A DNA stretch of 64,000 nt, taken from contig NC_091671.1 in NCBI RefSeq assembly GCF_042453785.1, forward strand, positions 10,982,001-11,046,000. Reading direction: 5' to 3'. Positions 33,712-45,000 of this stretch are shown here, in pieces. The translations under genes and the position numbers were made by a program. Source of the stretch: Malus domestica (lineage: Eukaryota > Streptophyta > Magnoliopsida > Rosales > Rosaceae). Numbering within the stretch: the first letter of the stretch is position 1; every line of letters begins with the position of its first letter. Below the pieces are notes generated by a model, which saw only the letters and a list, made by a program, of their open reading frames with translations, ran no database searches and was not told the origin of the DNA.

Positions 33712-35527
33712 ATGATGAAGATAATGCGGACTGCTGTTGCTTCTTCTTCTTCTTATTATGGCGGCGGCGGCAGCAGCAGCAGCAGACTTGTGGGAGGTAT
33801 GCCGCCGTGTCTTCAATCTTCCGTTGTTAGTTTCGTTGACAATTACTTAGCTTTGTTTCACTCTCGACCTTCTCAACCAACCAAATCTACAAACACCAGA
33901 ATTGTAAAAGTCACTAATCTTGAGGATGCATTCAATATGTTCGACGAAATGCTTCAAAGGCGTCCTCTGCCTTCCGTCGTCCGCTTCAATCAAATCATGG
34001 GTCAAGTTGCAAAACTGAAACATTGCTCCGCAGTCGTCGCGTTACATGATCGAATGAGCATGTCCGGAATCCGTCCTGATGTTTATAGTCTAACTATTAT
34101 TATTAACTGCTTATGTCGTCTCAACCAAATGGAGTTTGGTTTATCCGTCCTTGGAAAGTTCTTCAAACTTGGTTTTGAGCCAAATGTGGCGACCTTCAAC
34201 ACTGTAATCAACGGTTTTCTTCTTCATAATAGAGAGGCCGAGGCAGTACGACTTTCACCAAAATGATGGAGATTGGTAATTGTAATCCCGACGTGGTTAC
34301 TTTCGGCACATTGATAAAGGGCCTGTGCAGGAAAGGTAACAATGGTGCAGCTATCCAATTGCTTAGGAAGATGGACGAAGGAGCTTGCAAGCCTGACATA
34401 GTTGTCTATAGCACTATCATCGACAGTTTTTGCAAGGATACTCTAGCTGTTGATGCAGTGAACCTCTTTGCAGAAATGACGAGCAAGGGTATTGCCCCAG
34501 ATGTCATGACCTATACGTCTTTACTTCATGGAGTTTGCAAAGTAGGGGAGTGGAAACAAGCTAGGAGATTGTTGAATGACATGGTGAGTAAAGATATCTT
34601 TCCCAATGTGTACACCTTCAATGTCTTGGTAGACACCCTCTCTAAGGAGGGCTTGGCCAGCGAAGCAAAAAACATTGTCAAAATGATGATTGAAAGATGT
34701 ATTGAACCTAATACGGTTACTTACAATACGCTTATGGGTGGTTATTGCTTGAGAGGAGAAATGGACGAGGCAAAAGAAGTCTTTGATCTGATGCTTAGCA
34801 AGGGATCCATGGTTAATGCTCGTAGTTACAACATATTGATAAACGGCTATTCTAATCATAAAAGGATAGATGAGGCTCGGATGCTATTTATGGAAATGTC
34901 TCAAAGGGGAGTGGTTCCCAATACTGTTACCTATAACACCTTATGGACGGTTTTTGCAAGGTAGGGAGAATACATGATGCACAAAACTTGCTTTCTCAAA
35001 TGCAAGGCTGTGGCCAACTTCCAGATGTTCAAACTTTTAATGTTTTACTGGATGGCCTATGTAAAAACCAACAATTTCCCAAGGCAATGGAATTGTTACG
35101 AGAGATGAAACATAAGAAGTTGGATCTGACCATTGTGAGTTACAGTATTCTCATTGAAGGAATGTGCATAGCTGGAAAAATTGAAGATGCCAGAAAACTC
35201 TTTTGTGGTTTATCATCAAAAGGATTTCAGCTTGATGTTAGGGTGTATAACATAATGATAGGTGGACTTTGTAAAGGAGGTCTAATTAGCGAAGCAGAAA
35301 AGTTTATGAGAGAAATGGAAGAGAAATGCTGCCCTCCAAATAATTGCACTTATAACACCATCATTCAAGGGTTTTTCTATAACAATGAGATGTCAAGGGC
35401 AATGGTACTTATTCAAGAAATGGTGGATAGGGATTTCTCTGCAGATGCATCAACTATGGAATTGATAGTTGAATTACTGTCTGCAGAAGAGGTAGACCCC
35501 GCTTTGTCGCCATTGATAAAACCATAG
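33712..35527 (+). pseudogene. RFL-like P-class PPR gene with two 1-bp frameshifts
   Basis: A pentatricopeptide-repeat protein of the Restorer-of-fertility-like kind, expected to bind mitochondrial RNA. The N-terminus is Ser-rich and fits a targeting peptide. Repeats start near LEDAFNMFDEMLQRRPLPSVVRFN and continue as 35-residue units (PDVVTFGTLIKGLCRKGN, PDVMTYTSLLHGVCKVGEW, PNTVTYNTLMGGYCLRGEM, PDVQTFNVLLDGLCKNQQF) to the stop after SPLIKP; about 600 residues in all if the breaks are bridged. Breaks: near 34245-34262, where a T seems lost in the run before CACCAAAATG, and near 34935, where a C seems lost before TTATGGACGG. These could be real mutations or assembly errors, because the rest is clean. 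The coding part has no intron. A copia element lies 70 bp upstream. Confidence 0.85.
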
Positions 35528-35715
35528 TGAAGTTAATTTACATCGGGGACATTGAACTTTGAAGCTGCTGCACTGTTGACAACCATGAAGGTATTCTATG
35601 TGACATAAATTAATCTATCATGTGAAATGTGTGTATTTTAAGGGTGGTTGTTGTTGTCCAGTTGTGAATAGTTGAGGGTGACGGTGGTGCTGGTGTAGGG
35701 ACGGTTGTTTATGAG

Positions 35716-36478
35716 AAAAGGAATACTACTACCACAATGGAGCGGCAAAGATGGTGCCTGCAACACCTAGAAATAGCTTCAGGTGCCCCTTTGACTTGAT
35801 AAAAATGTCCATATTTTCTTGCCAGTAACCATATGTGTATTTCCCTTACCTATTTCTTGTCGTATGGAAACTGGATTGTCACTACCTTTATGTCATTGCA
35901 TCTCATAAGAAATCTGTTCAACAATCCGTAACCATTGCACACATCAGTAGAATGTTGAGGAATAGAACAATGCATTGGTTGCAGAAGTTATAATTTTGCG
36001 TTTTAGATAAGATTTAGCTCATGGTACAAAACAGCACATTTTTCTTGTCTAATTTAAGAGTGATGCGCAGATGCATTGCTTCTTATGGAGACAAAGGTCA
36101 TGCAATGAATCCTCAAATTGATTTACCTTTCCGCCTTCCTTAAAAGCTGTTTGTAAGTAAGCCCTTTAATTTTCTCGATGTCTGACGGGGTGCTTTAGTT
36201 CCAAATGCATACCTCTTCTTTCTTTTTTTTTTCGAAAAAGAGAAGGAATTACCCTTAAGTACCTTTGGTCTATGTGACATGCTGCATGTATTCCACTGCT
36301 GAGGATTCATTGTTCCACTGGACTGAGGTAACTGCAGTGTTTGTTGCCATCGCTTTCCACTTCAGCGGGTCTTTGATTGGTCTAGTTTGGAGTTTCTGGG
36401 ATGATTGCCAAATAATAGGAAGAAAGTCAGTTCCCAAGCTTCTGATGGGTGTGCAGAACTCTTGTTATTACTTGTTAT
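35716..36478 (+). pseudogene. NPF relic (end of exon 3 and end of exon 4), copy C
   Basis: 35716-35782 matches the end of NPF exon 3 (TACCACAATGGAGCGGCAAAG, then ACACCTAGAAATAGCTTCAG followed by GT). About 36329-36478 matches the last helices: VFVAIAFHFSGSLIGLV corresponds to IAIAFYLSTALVDL in copy A, and the end CYYLL matches GYYLLC. Everything between is lost or unrecognisable. The same exon-4 tail occurs in relic E (50950-51056). Confidence 0.65.
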
Positions 36479-37430
36479 GAAATGATTCTTATGCTCGGTA
36501 TTATTTTTTTTTTAAGCAAGCTTCGTTCGTTAATTGGACCTTCATCCTCTACTTGTCTTGCTTCCACTCGAAGTTTGATCCAACTCTTTTATGATGAATT
36601 CTATTTTTCAGTTAGATTGGGACTACCTACCAGTAACAGGGAAAATGAAAGTGCGATTCTTCGCGCCAGCCGATAGAAGCCGCACGCATCCCTTGAGTGC
36701 AAGAAATTAGTAAGCAAGCTGCCTCCCTCTAACAAGCAAGAAATTACTAATTTTTAAGCTTAACTTATCTGTTTTTAGATTGTAAATCGAATGTTGTTAG
36801 ATTAGAAATGAAGACTCACAAAGGCATTTCAGCTTCCCTGATCACCATCATGCGATATTTCAGCACCAGAAATGGTTTGACTTTGATAAAATGTCGAATC
36901 TCAACATAGCGCAATAATGTTGTGCCGTTGGGATCAATCTTACGATGATTTTCCAAACGAGCTCGTGTAGAAATGGTACAATATTATATAAGATTAGTTT
37001 ATTTTATAAAATCTTATAAGATTAACCACATCATTAAATTATTTTAGAAAATCTTATAAGATTCGTATAAAATAAAAGAAACATTGAAAAGTTCAACAAA
37101 AATCGCCACGGGCTCCTCGTGTCAGGGAGAAAATCAATTAGAAAAACTTTGTGCATCACCCCTTGGTCTTCATTGTGGTAGAACTCATTTATCCATATTT
37201 TTGTAATTCTTATAATTTTGTGGAGAGATGTAGTTTAAATTAATCATTAAATCCCAAGTTACCTTCAAAATTGTAATTTTCCTTCATACTTAATTTTTTT
37301 TTTTTTTTGAACATACAATATTATTAGAATAAGAGAGAGAATGTGGACTTACAATGGGCTAGCAATATTATAGTTTAAATTTGCTTTTGGCGAGAATTGA
37401 ACGTAAGACTTCTCATTTACAAGTAAATAG
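36395..37430. repeat. Segmental duplication, left copy
   Basis: This block matches 50965-54025 closely once the Harbinger element (51312-53335) is removed. It includes the NPF exon-4 tail, 'gcaagcttcgttcgttaattggacc', 'aacaagcaagaaattactaa' and 'cgccacgggctcctcgtgtca'. It provides the empty site that defines the Harbinger insertion. No gene is visible. From 37430 to 39226 I see only AT-rich non-coding sequence, with a possible copia primer-site remnant (TGGAATCAGAGC) near 38130. Confidence 0.85.
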
Positions 37431-39439
37431 GAATATCATTTGACCGTATCACTAAACAGCTCCTTTATGCTTAATTTTAGGGTTTGTTAATTTTTTTCTC
37501 TAGTTTCTGGTATTTTCTGGTGAAGTTATTTGTTAATTGCAGATTGATTGTAATTGTTGCTGTGTTAGAGTAGTGACCGTCACGATTTGGACAGGAGATA
37601 TATTTATTGATGTTAAAATTGATTTAATTAATCATAGATTACAATAATTAGGCGAGGTGAGAGTTGTTGACTATCAATTAACAATAACATTCCGACAAAA
37701 TAATTCTTTTGCAACAAACATTGTTGCTTGCCTCCGTACTTTTTGGTAGAATATTGGTAGTTCCTGAAAATCAATTTCAGGTTCGTCAATCATTAAATCC
37801 CAATTTAATTTTAAAATCGTAATTTTCCTTTATACTTAATTTTAGGGTTTTAATAATGAATATAAGTGCGTATAAAAAACCACTCCATATCGAGAATTTG
37901 ATTATTTACATGGATAATGCTATGTAGACTAAAATTTGTAAACTAAATGATATGAAATGTGATGATTGAATTATAAATAGGGTAATGTTAGATGAACTTA
38001 ATTTATGAACTTAATTTATCACACCGTACCAGTAGGATCAGGCTCGACTAATCTAAGCGGCGTGGTGTTGTCTGGTTGGGCTACTCCACATATTGCTAAC
38101 TAGTTTTATGATGGAACTTCAACTTTCTTATGGAATCAGAGCATGTTGGTTCACGTGTAAAGCTCAACGGTCACACATGCTTCACGTCACACAATTCTTG
38201 TTATCTACATGTTTGGCTTGAAAATTTGCCACATGTGAGAGACGTGTGAAGATGTGAAGGTAAAAAAGTCACATCTTGGTGAAATGAGAAACCTTGCAAT
38301 GGCCAATTGGTTTTATTAACTGTTTCTACATAAAACCACTGTAAACCTTGTTTTAATCTCAGTTGTCCAATTTGATCAAACTTGTCTTTAGAGAATAGCG
38401 CATCAAAGTAGCGCACAAGAGTAAGTGACCTTCTACTACAGTGGTGGAAAAGAATGTTGCTCTTGCACCACGATGTAAATTCAAACTTCGTTTGCTCCCT
38501 AATCTAACATTTAATCTAACAAATCTATTAACTTGAGGCTTTTAGGCTAGACCGGCCATCGGATCACAATTGAGCTGCTAGGTTGGAAGTTTTTCTTTAA
38601 ACCCAATAATTCATTATTAATTAATTAGTATCTGGTAGTGGGTGGGTGCGACCTTAATATGGAAAATTTTATTCTCAGCAAAGCACGTTAGTTCTCCATG
38701 CAACGTACAATATTTACTTTCATACGCAAAAATTATACATATTCTTAATCTCTTGAATTTCAAGACTCTTGCCTACGAAATTTTCATTTAGGTGCATTAA
38801 GTCAACTTTAATGTTAATTTTTCTGTTGAATACTGATGTAGTATACGCATTGACCCACATAATCCCCCCACTGGAACTCCACATTGGCTTTAATTAAACA
38901 CGTAGATCCTTCCATTGATTGACACGTGGAATTGAGACCAAGTTGAAAGAAAAAAAAAATTGAAAAAAATTAAAAAACTGCTCGACGGAGACTGGGCTCG
39001 ACGTCGTCACGGGGATGCCATGGTTTGCGTTCACAGTGCAAAAACCACCCACCAATCATAAACTATCAGCTCAGACATGCATATTGAAGCAACAAAAATA
39101 AAAATCCTTACTTTCCTTATCTTAATCCATCAAACAAAGCAAAAGCAACACCAATTTCACAGCTTTACCAAAAAATCAGAAACCCCAACAACCTAAAATC
39201 CCCAACTCTTCAAATTTCTACATTATTGATGGCGACCCCAACCACAACACCCACATGTGGGTTTGCTCCGACTGCGACGATGAGGGCGACGGATTGTGCA
39301 GGATGACTGCAAGTCATCGATCTCGCCAGAAAACAATGAGCGCTTCAAGTGCGACTGAGGGAGGCAGAGTAATCGAGGAAGACGATGCCTCAAAATGGCG
39401 TCATTTCTATCTTCAGTTCACAAATCAACGCTGCTGGCG

Positions 39440-39660
39440 GTGGAGACTATGCCTGGGGTGGGACCAGCGACGTTGAAGCTCCAGTCGATTGGGAGCGGGT
39501 TGGAGGCCGTGACCGGATCCGGAGAAAGAGGGGCCGAGAGATGCAGCCTTGGGTTCGCCGGTTTGGAGTTTTCGAGTGGCGCAACAACGGCAGCCATCGA
39601 TGAGATCTCCCTCATGCGAGAAAGAGTGTATTTTTTTTCATCAATTTTTTTAGTTCATTT
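39440..39660. repeat. Dispersed duplicate of 47768-47990
   Basis: 'gtgggaccagcgacgttgaagctccag' to 'gagatctccctcatgcgagaaagag' recurs at 47776-47945 with about ten changes. A Met-Ala-Thr-Pro-rich open start at 39229 precedes it but breaks at once, so I do not call a gene. It may be a retrotransposed gene fragment or part of an unrecognised repeat. Confidence 0.7.
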
Positions 39661-39670
39661 TCAAGGACAA

Positions 39671-39830
39671 GGATTGTCTGCCCCTCCCACTTCCAGTGTC
39701 TTGTGTTAACGGTTAAACCATGTCAATATTTTATATTATTATTTATTTTTGTCTTATTATCTCTATAAAAAAAATAATATAAAATATTGATGTGGCTTAA
39801 CCGTGACCACACAAAACAAGAGGGCACCTA
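39671..39830. mobile_element. Degenerate foldback MITE related to 49915-50132
   Basis: GGATTGTCTGCCCCTCCCA at the left and the hairpin GGTTAAACCATGTCAATATT / AATATTGATGTGGCTTAACC match the better-preserved element near 50 kb. The right terminal repeat is eroded. Confidence 0.6.
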
Positions 39831-40463
39831 AAACTCAAGTAAGAGGTAGGATAGAATAGAAACAAATATGTTATAGAGAATAATATAGTTTTACCAACCT
39901 TATTGTCTTTATTCAATAAATTTGGAATTTAGAATGGCTAAATATATGAAATTCAAGAAGAACAGGGGGAATAGCTCTACCAGGGCATAAGTGAAAGACA
40001 ATTATTTTTTTAATTAAAGTGAGTAATGGGTTTTAATTTAAATGTTATTGATTTGTGATAAATAATCATTTGAAATATTATACTTAATTTTGGGATGAGA
40101 TATGTTGGATGAAAAAGATCGATAATGATTGATTTTTTTTTTAAGTATTGAGAAGGGTTGCAAAGCAATAGAAATAAGTGTACTACTAATCTTATTTTTT
40201 AAAGTCAGCTAGGGTAGGCCTTGGACTACTACAGTCCTTATGTGCCTCCGTCAGTGGTTTTACCATTGTTAGTTTTGGAAATCAAATCCCTATATGGCTT
40301 GTATTACTTGTAGGGCAAGTAAAACCCATGTAATTAATATAATTAAAGGTGTAAGGCTACAAGAGAAAAAAAGTAATTACAGACAGTTGAAAGCGCTTTC
40401 TCTCCTGTAGTCCCTTTCCTACCCTCACTCTCTAAATTTTTTCTTAAGAAGTTTATTAGAAAG

Positions 40464-40466
<3 letters not shown>

Positions 40467-40528
<62 letters not shown>

Positions 40529-40847
40529 ATAATGCGATAGAGTTGATGGATTAGACAAATAATTGTTAGGTGCAAAGGGGTCGGTGAAAAAGTTTGATAT
40601 TTTGATAAAAAAAAAACATTTCTAATTTGAAATCCAAACTGGCAATGTCCAACACTAACTTGACCCAGTCTACGTGTAAGGTAAGCTGGAAAATAGAAAC
40701 AAAACCAACCCCTTATTTAAAGCTTGTCGGCCAGTAATGATTTATGAATGCCAGCTATATATCTACCAGTTTACCATGGCACTGTCAAATACTAGAGTCT
40801 GGAGACACTATGGTCAACCCAGATATATCAAGTCAAGTCCATAATAT

Positions 40848-40896
<49 letters not shown>

Positions 40897-41376
40897 CTAC
40901 AGTGGTTGTGAATTAAATAAATAATTGTTAAGAAAGAAAAAAGTCTGCTAAAATTATATGGATGGCAATTTCCAACCCTAACTTGACCATGGCAAAGTCT
41001 ACTAGCACACTTTTTCCAACTTAGCTTGTAAGCTAAGCTAGAAAATAGAATCAAAACAGTTTAGAAGCTACTTTCCAACACTTATTTCGAGCCGGTCGGC
41101 CAGTAATATTTGATGAATGCGACAGCTATATATCAACCAATCTACCGTGGCACTTTCCAACATCAGAGACAATATAGTTGACCCAATGAGTCAAGTCCAA
41201 ATATTTTAAAATTCGGTTTGTTTTCAAAAGCCAAAATCGAAACCAAATCGTTTTCTATGTTGCGGTTTGGTTTCAAAACCGAAACCATTTCAAAACCGCA
41301 AAACCAAACCGTTTGGTGCGGTTCGATTTGGTTCGTGTTTCGGTTTCGGTTTTCGGTTCTAAGTGCCCACCCCTAG
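40467..41376. repeat. AT microsatellites and a hAT-like end in intergenic DNA
   Basis: TA runs lie at about 40468-40526 and 40856-40892. Two diverged copies of one segment flank them ('ttaagctagaaaatagaa', 'cggccagtaat', 'agctatatatc' recur at 40680-40770 and 41030-41130). 41212-41376 is rich in 'cggttt'/'aaaccg' words and ends GTGCCCACCCCTAG, like the right end of hAT elements; no left end was found. From 39840 to 40467 and from 41376 to 42032 I see no gene. Confidence 0.6.
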
Positions 41377-42032
41377 GCACCAGGGCAAACAATCCTTGTC
41401 CCATTTTCAATCCACTTGGACAAGAGAGTGGGTCATGCTGGGTCATGCACCTACCACATCATTCTTCAACAAAAATATTTGGTAAATTACATTTTACACC
41501 TTCAGATATAAGTATAATTTCAATCTCATTCAATATCTTTAAAATGTTTCAAACTCATACATTACTTATTATTTCATTTTAATATCATACCTCTGTTAAA
41601 AAGTCTTAAGTTAAATGTTAAATGCTAACATAGCAAAAATAGGTTTCACAATATATTTGCCACGTGGATAAAAAATTCCAATTTATTTTAGAGAAGGTTA
41701 GGAACAATTGATTTTAAAACTTTAAAAAAAAAAAAAAAAGCAAAAAAATCTGGAACGTCACTCCCCTACCCATCTCTTCCTTCCCGTCCGACTACCACAC
41801 CACTATGACTTCGGGTTTTGTGTTCATTAGTCTGTTTTTAAGCCTCTTCTTCCCTATGAATAAATAATTAGTTTCTTAATTAGGATTTCCACAACTATAT
41901 ATTTGACGCAGTGGGTTCACATTTCTTGTTGAATATCACACTACCACAAGCCTCGCTACAAGTATTAAACAATAGACCGGTACACCAGCACCAGCAAGCT
42001 TGAGCTTCAATATCAGTTGACCAACTTCCAAC

Positions 42033-45000
42033 ATGGATGGCTCCCTCTCCCACGATGATCACGAAGCTCATACGTCATCAGATTCCGGTAGAAGACGCGG
42101 TGGTTGGATCACCTTCCCCTTCATCACTGGTCTCTCTCTCTCTCTCTCCCTTGCTCTCTCTTAGACTTACACACACATGCGAGCGTGAACTAAGTTGTAA
42201 TCTTATATTATCGACTTGCTAGCAAGAGAAGATTTCCCTAATAATATTTGTTGCTATACATGTTGAGTGTGCAGGCGCTTTAGCAGGGTTGACACTTGCA
42301 GCTGGGGGATGGCTGTCAAATTTGATTGTGTATCTGATTCAAGAATTCAATGTGAAGAGCATTGATGCTGCTCAGATTTCAAACATCGTTGCCGGTTCAA
42401 GCAGTTTTTTCCCGGTCATCGGAGCAATCATAGCTGACTCTTTCTTAGGCCCGTTCTCGGTTATCTCCATTTCTTCCTGCATTTCCTTGCTGGTAATTAT
42501 AAAAAAAATTCTACTTCTATTGCTGTTTAACTTATGTAAGACGCATGTTTGATGATATACTTGATACGTGCATGCGCACTTGATTGCATTTGGACCGTAT
42601 GCTTCATATGGGATCCACCTTTATATATATATAAGGTAAAAGGGCAAAAAGAAGGTCGTCAAGTTAGAAGTGATCAATACTGCAAAGAGGAACTTTTGGT
42701 TTTTTTATTTTTTATTTTTTTTATGCCTATGGACGAAAGTTTTAATATCCATGTTGTTAAAGTTAATGACTAGTGGATCTTAATTTTGTAAGATATAGAT
42801 ATATAGGTATTAGGTACTCTTTCTTGATAATATAATTAAGTTAGGAATCATAATTTCTAACTAAATTAATCATGTGGTCATAAAGAGGCGTCCCTAGGCA
42901 TTGCTCTTTTGAGATCAATAAAAATGTAGAGAAAAAATGCTAAGGAGATTCTTTTAAAGTGAGACTCTTCATGAACTTTCTGCATTCCTCTTTTGAGACC
43001 AACAAAAAAGATACAGGAGAAATATTAAGGAGACTCTCTCAAAATGGGATTCTTCATGGACTTTCTACCACCTCACAATGTTAATTCTCGTACCAACATT
43101 ATAAAACATTGTGCAAAAAACATGAGATGACAGAAAGTCCATAGAGAGTCCCACTTATGAGAAAGTCTTCTTAACAAAGAAACCATTACTCCTTAGTTTC
43201 CTACTATTTCATTGGTAACATGGTTATGGATACCTAGTTAAATTAAATTAAGGGAGACTTTGGATGCGGTCCCTAGTTATGAACAATCTTTGACTGAAAC
43301 TTTGTTGGTTTTCAATTTTTGATCCAAGTCCCTAAAATTAATTGATAATTTATTTCTATGTATGTTACTATATTTTTTAAACTAAAAATTAAAATTATAG
43401 TTGTTTATATTAATGAGATTTTAAATAAAAAACATAATTTGTGGGATTAAAAATATTAAAATATAAATATACTATTGTGTGTGTGTGTGTAAACATGGGT
43501 ACATTCATAAAAAATAACCAAAAAATTATTGTATCAAAACATGGGCACATTCTTCAAAATGGGTACATTTAGCAAAAATAAAAATGGGTACAAATAAATA
43601 AAAAAATATGGGTACAATACAAATAAAACTTTAAAAAATATGGGCACAAAAAGAAATTAATATATGGGTACAAATTAAAATTGAAAGGAAAATTGGTACA
43701 AATTAAAAAAGGGTTGCAAATTAAAAATGGGTACAAACTAAAAATAAAAATATATGATAAAAAATTTAGCCATAAATATAAATATACTAATTGTAACATT
43801 TTTAATATTAAATGAATATATTTATAAATAAAAAATATTTTATTATTGAAATAATTAATGATATTATTAATACAAAGGACCTTGATCAAAAATTGAAAAG
43901 TAATAAGGTTTTAATCAATAGAGTAGTAAAAATAAGGATGAAAACCTAATTACTCCTTAAATTAAACACCATGTATGTGATCTCATTGCTTGTTTACCTT
44001 GCAGGGCATAGTTCTTTTAGCGTTAACCGCGACGTTTAATTCGTTGAAGCCTCAAACTTGCATGAACGACGGATCAGAGTTATGCAAACCCACCTCAACA
44101 ATACAGTATGCAATATTGTACACATCCATAGCTCTAGCAACTATTGGCTTGGGAGGCACACGCTATACCATGGCAACGATGGGAGCAAATCAATTCAAAA
44201 ACCCTAAAACCCAAGCAAGTTTCTTCAACTGGTACTTCTTCATTCTCTACGCTGCTTCTGTTGTAAGTATTACAGTGATTGTCTACGTTGAGGACAACGT
44301 GAGTTGGAAATTAGGGTTTGGCCTTTGTGTCATTGCCAACATACTTGGATTGGTCATTTTTTTATGTGGAACCCATTTCTATCGTTTCGACAAGCCACAA
44401 GGGAGTCCATTTGTGGGTTTGGCTCGTGTTGTTGTTGCTTCAACTTGGAAGAGGAATCTTCAGCACTCTTCTGATGAAAGCAAGGATTATTACTATGGGC
44501 GAGTGACAGACATGGTCCATGCAACACCTAGCAAAAGCTTCAGGTACAAGCATTACTTTACACTTTATTGATGTTAGATTGACATTAATTTTATTCATTC
44601 ACTAGAGTTTAAACTTGGATTCTTGAGAGATAGGCGTTACAACTCGTTTTTTTCTGCCTCTCTGTATGCTAATTGAATTGCACGAGAGGGGAGTACTAGG
44701 TTCGTGTGTGTATATGCATATATATTATGACGGCATTTTAGTCAAAATAGTCTATGAGATTTGCATAACACATAACTTTGGTCCCTAAGATTAAAAATCA
44801 ATAAAAGTGGTCTTTGAAATTGTCCACCATCCATTATTTTGGTCATTCTGTTAAAAAACTCTGTTAAGTTGAGGGTATTTGTAGCCAAAATGGTAATTGA
44901 CATTTGCATAACACATAACTTTGGTTCCTGAGATTGTCCATCATCCATCATTTTGGTCTTTCCGTTAAAAAGCTCAGGGACCACTTAATGTAGTTTTTTA

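Noticed and set aside
39229..39610. Possible small gene starting MATPTTTPTCGF
   Set aside because: Stops follow within about 25 codons in that frame; the rest is a repeated block also found at 47.8 kb, with no recognisable domain.
43569..43889. 106-residue minus-strand frame of Phe/Tyr/Ile-rich text
   Set aside because: Low-complexity translation of an AT-rich intron.
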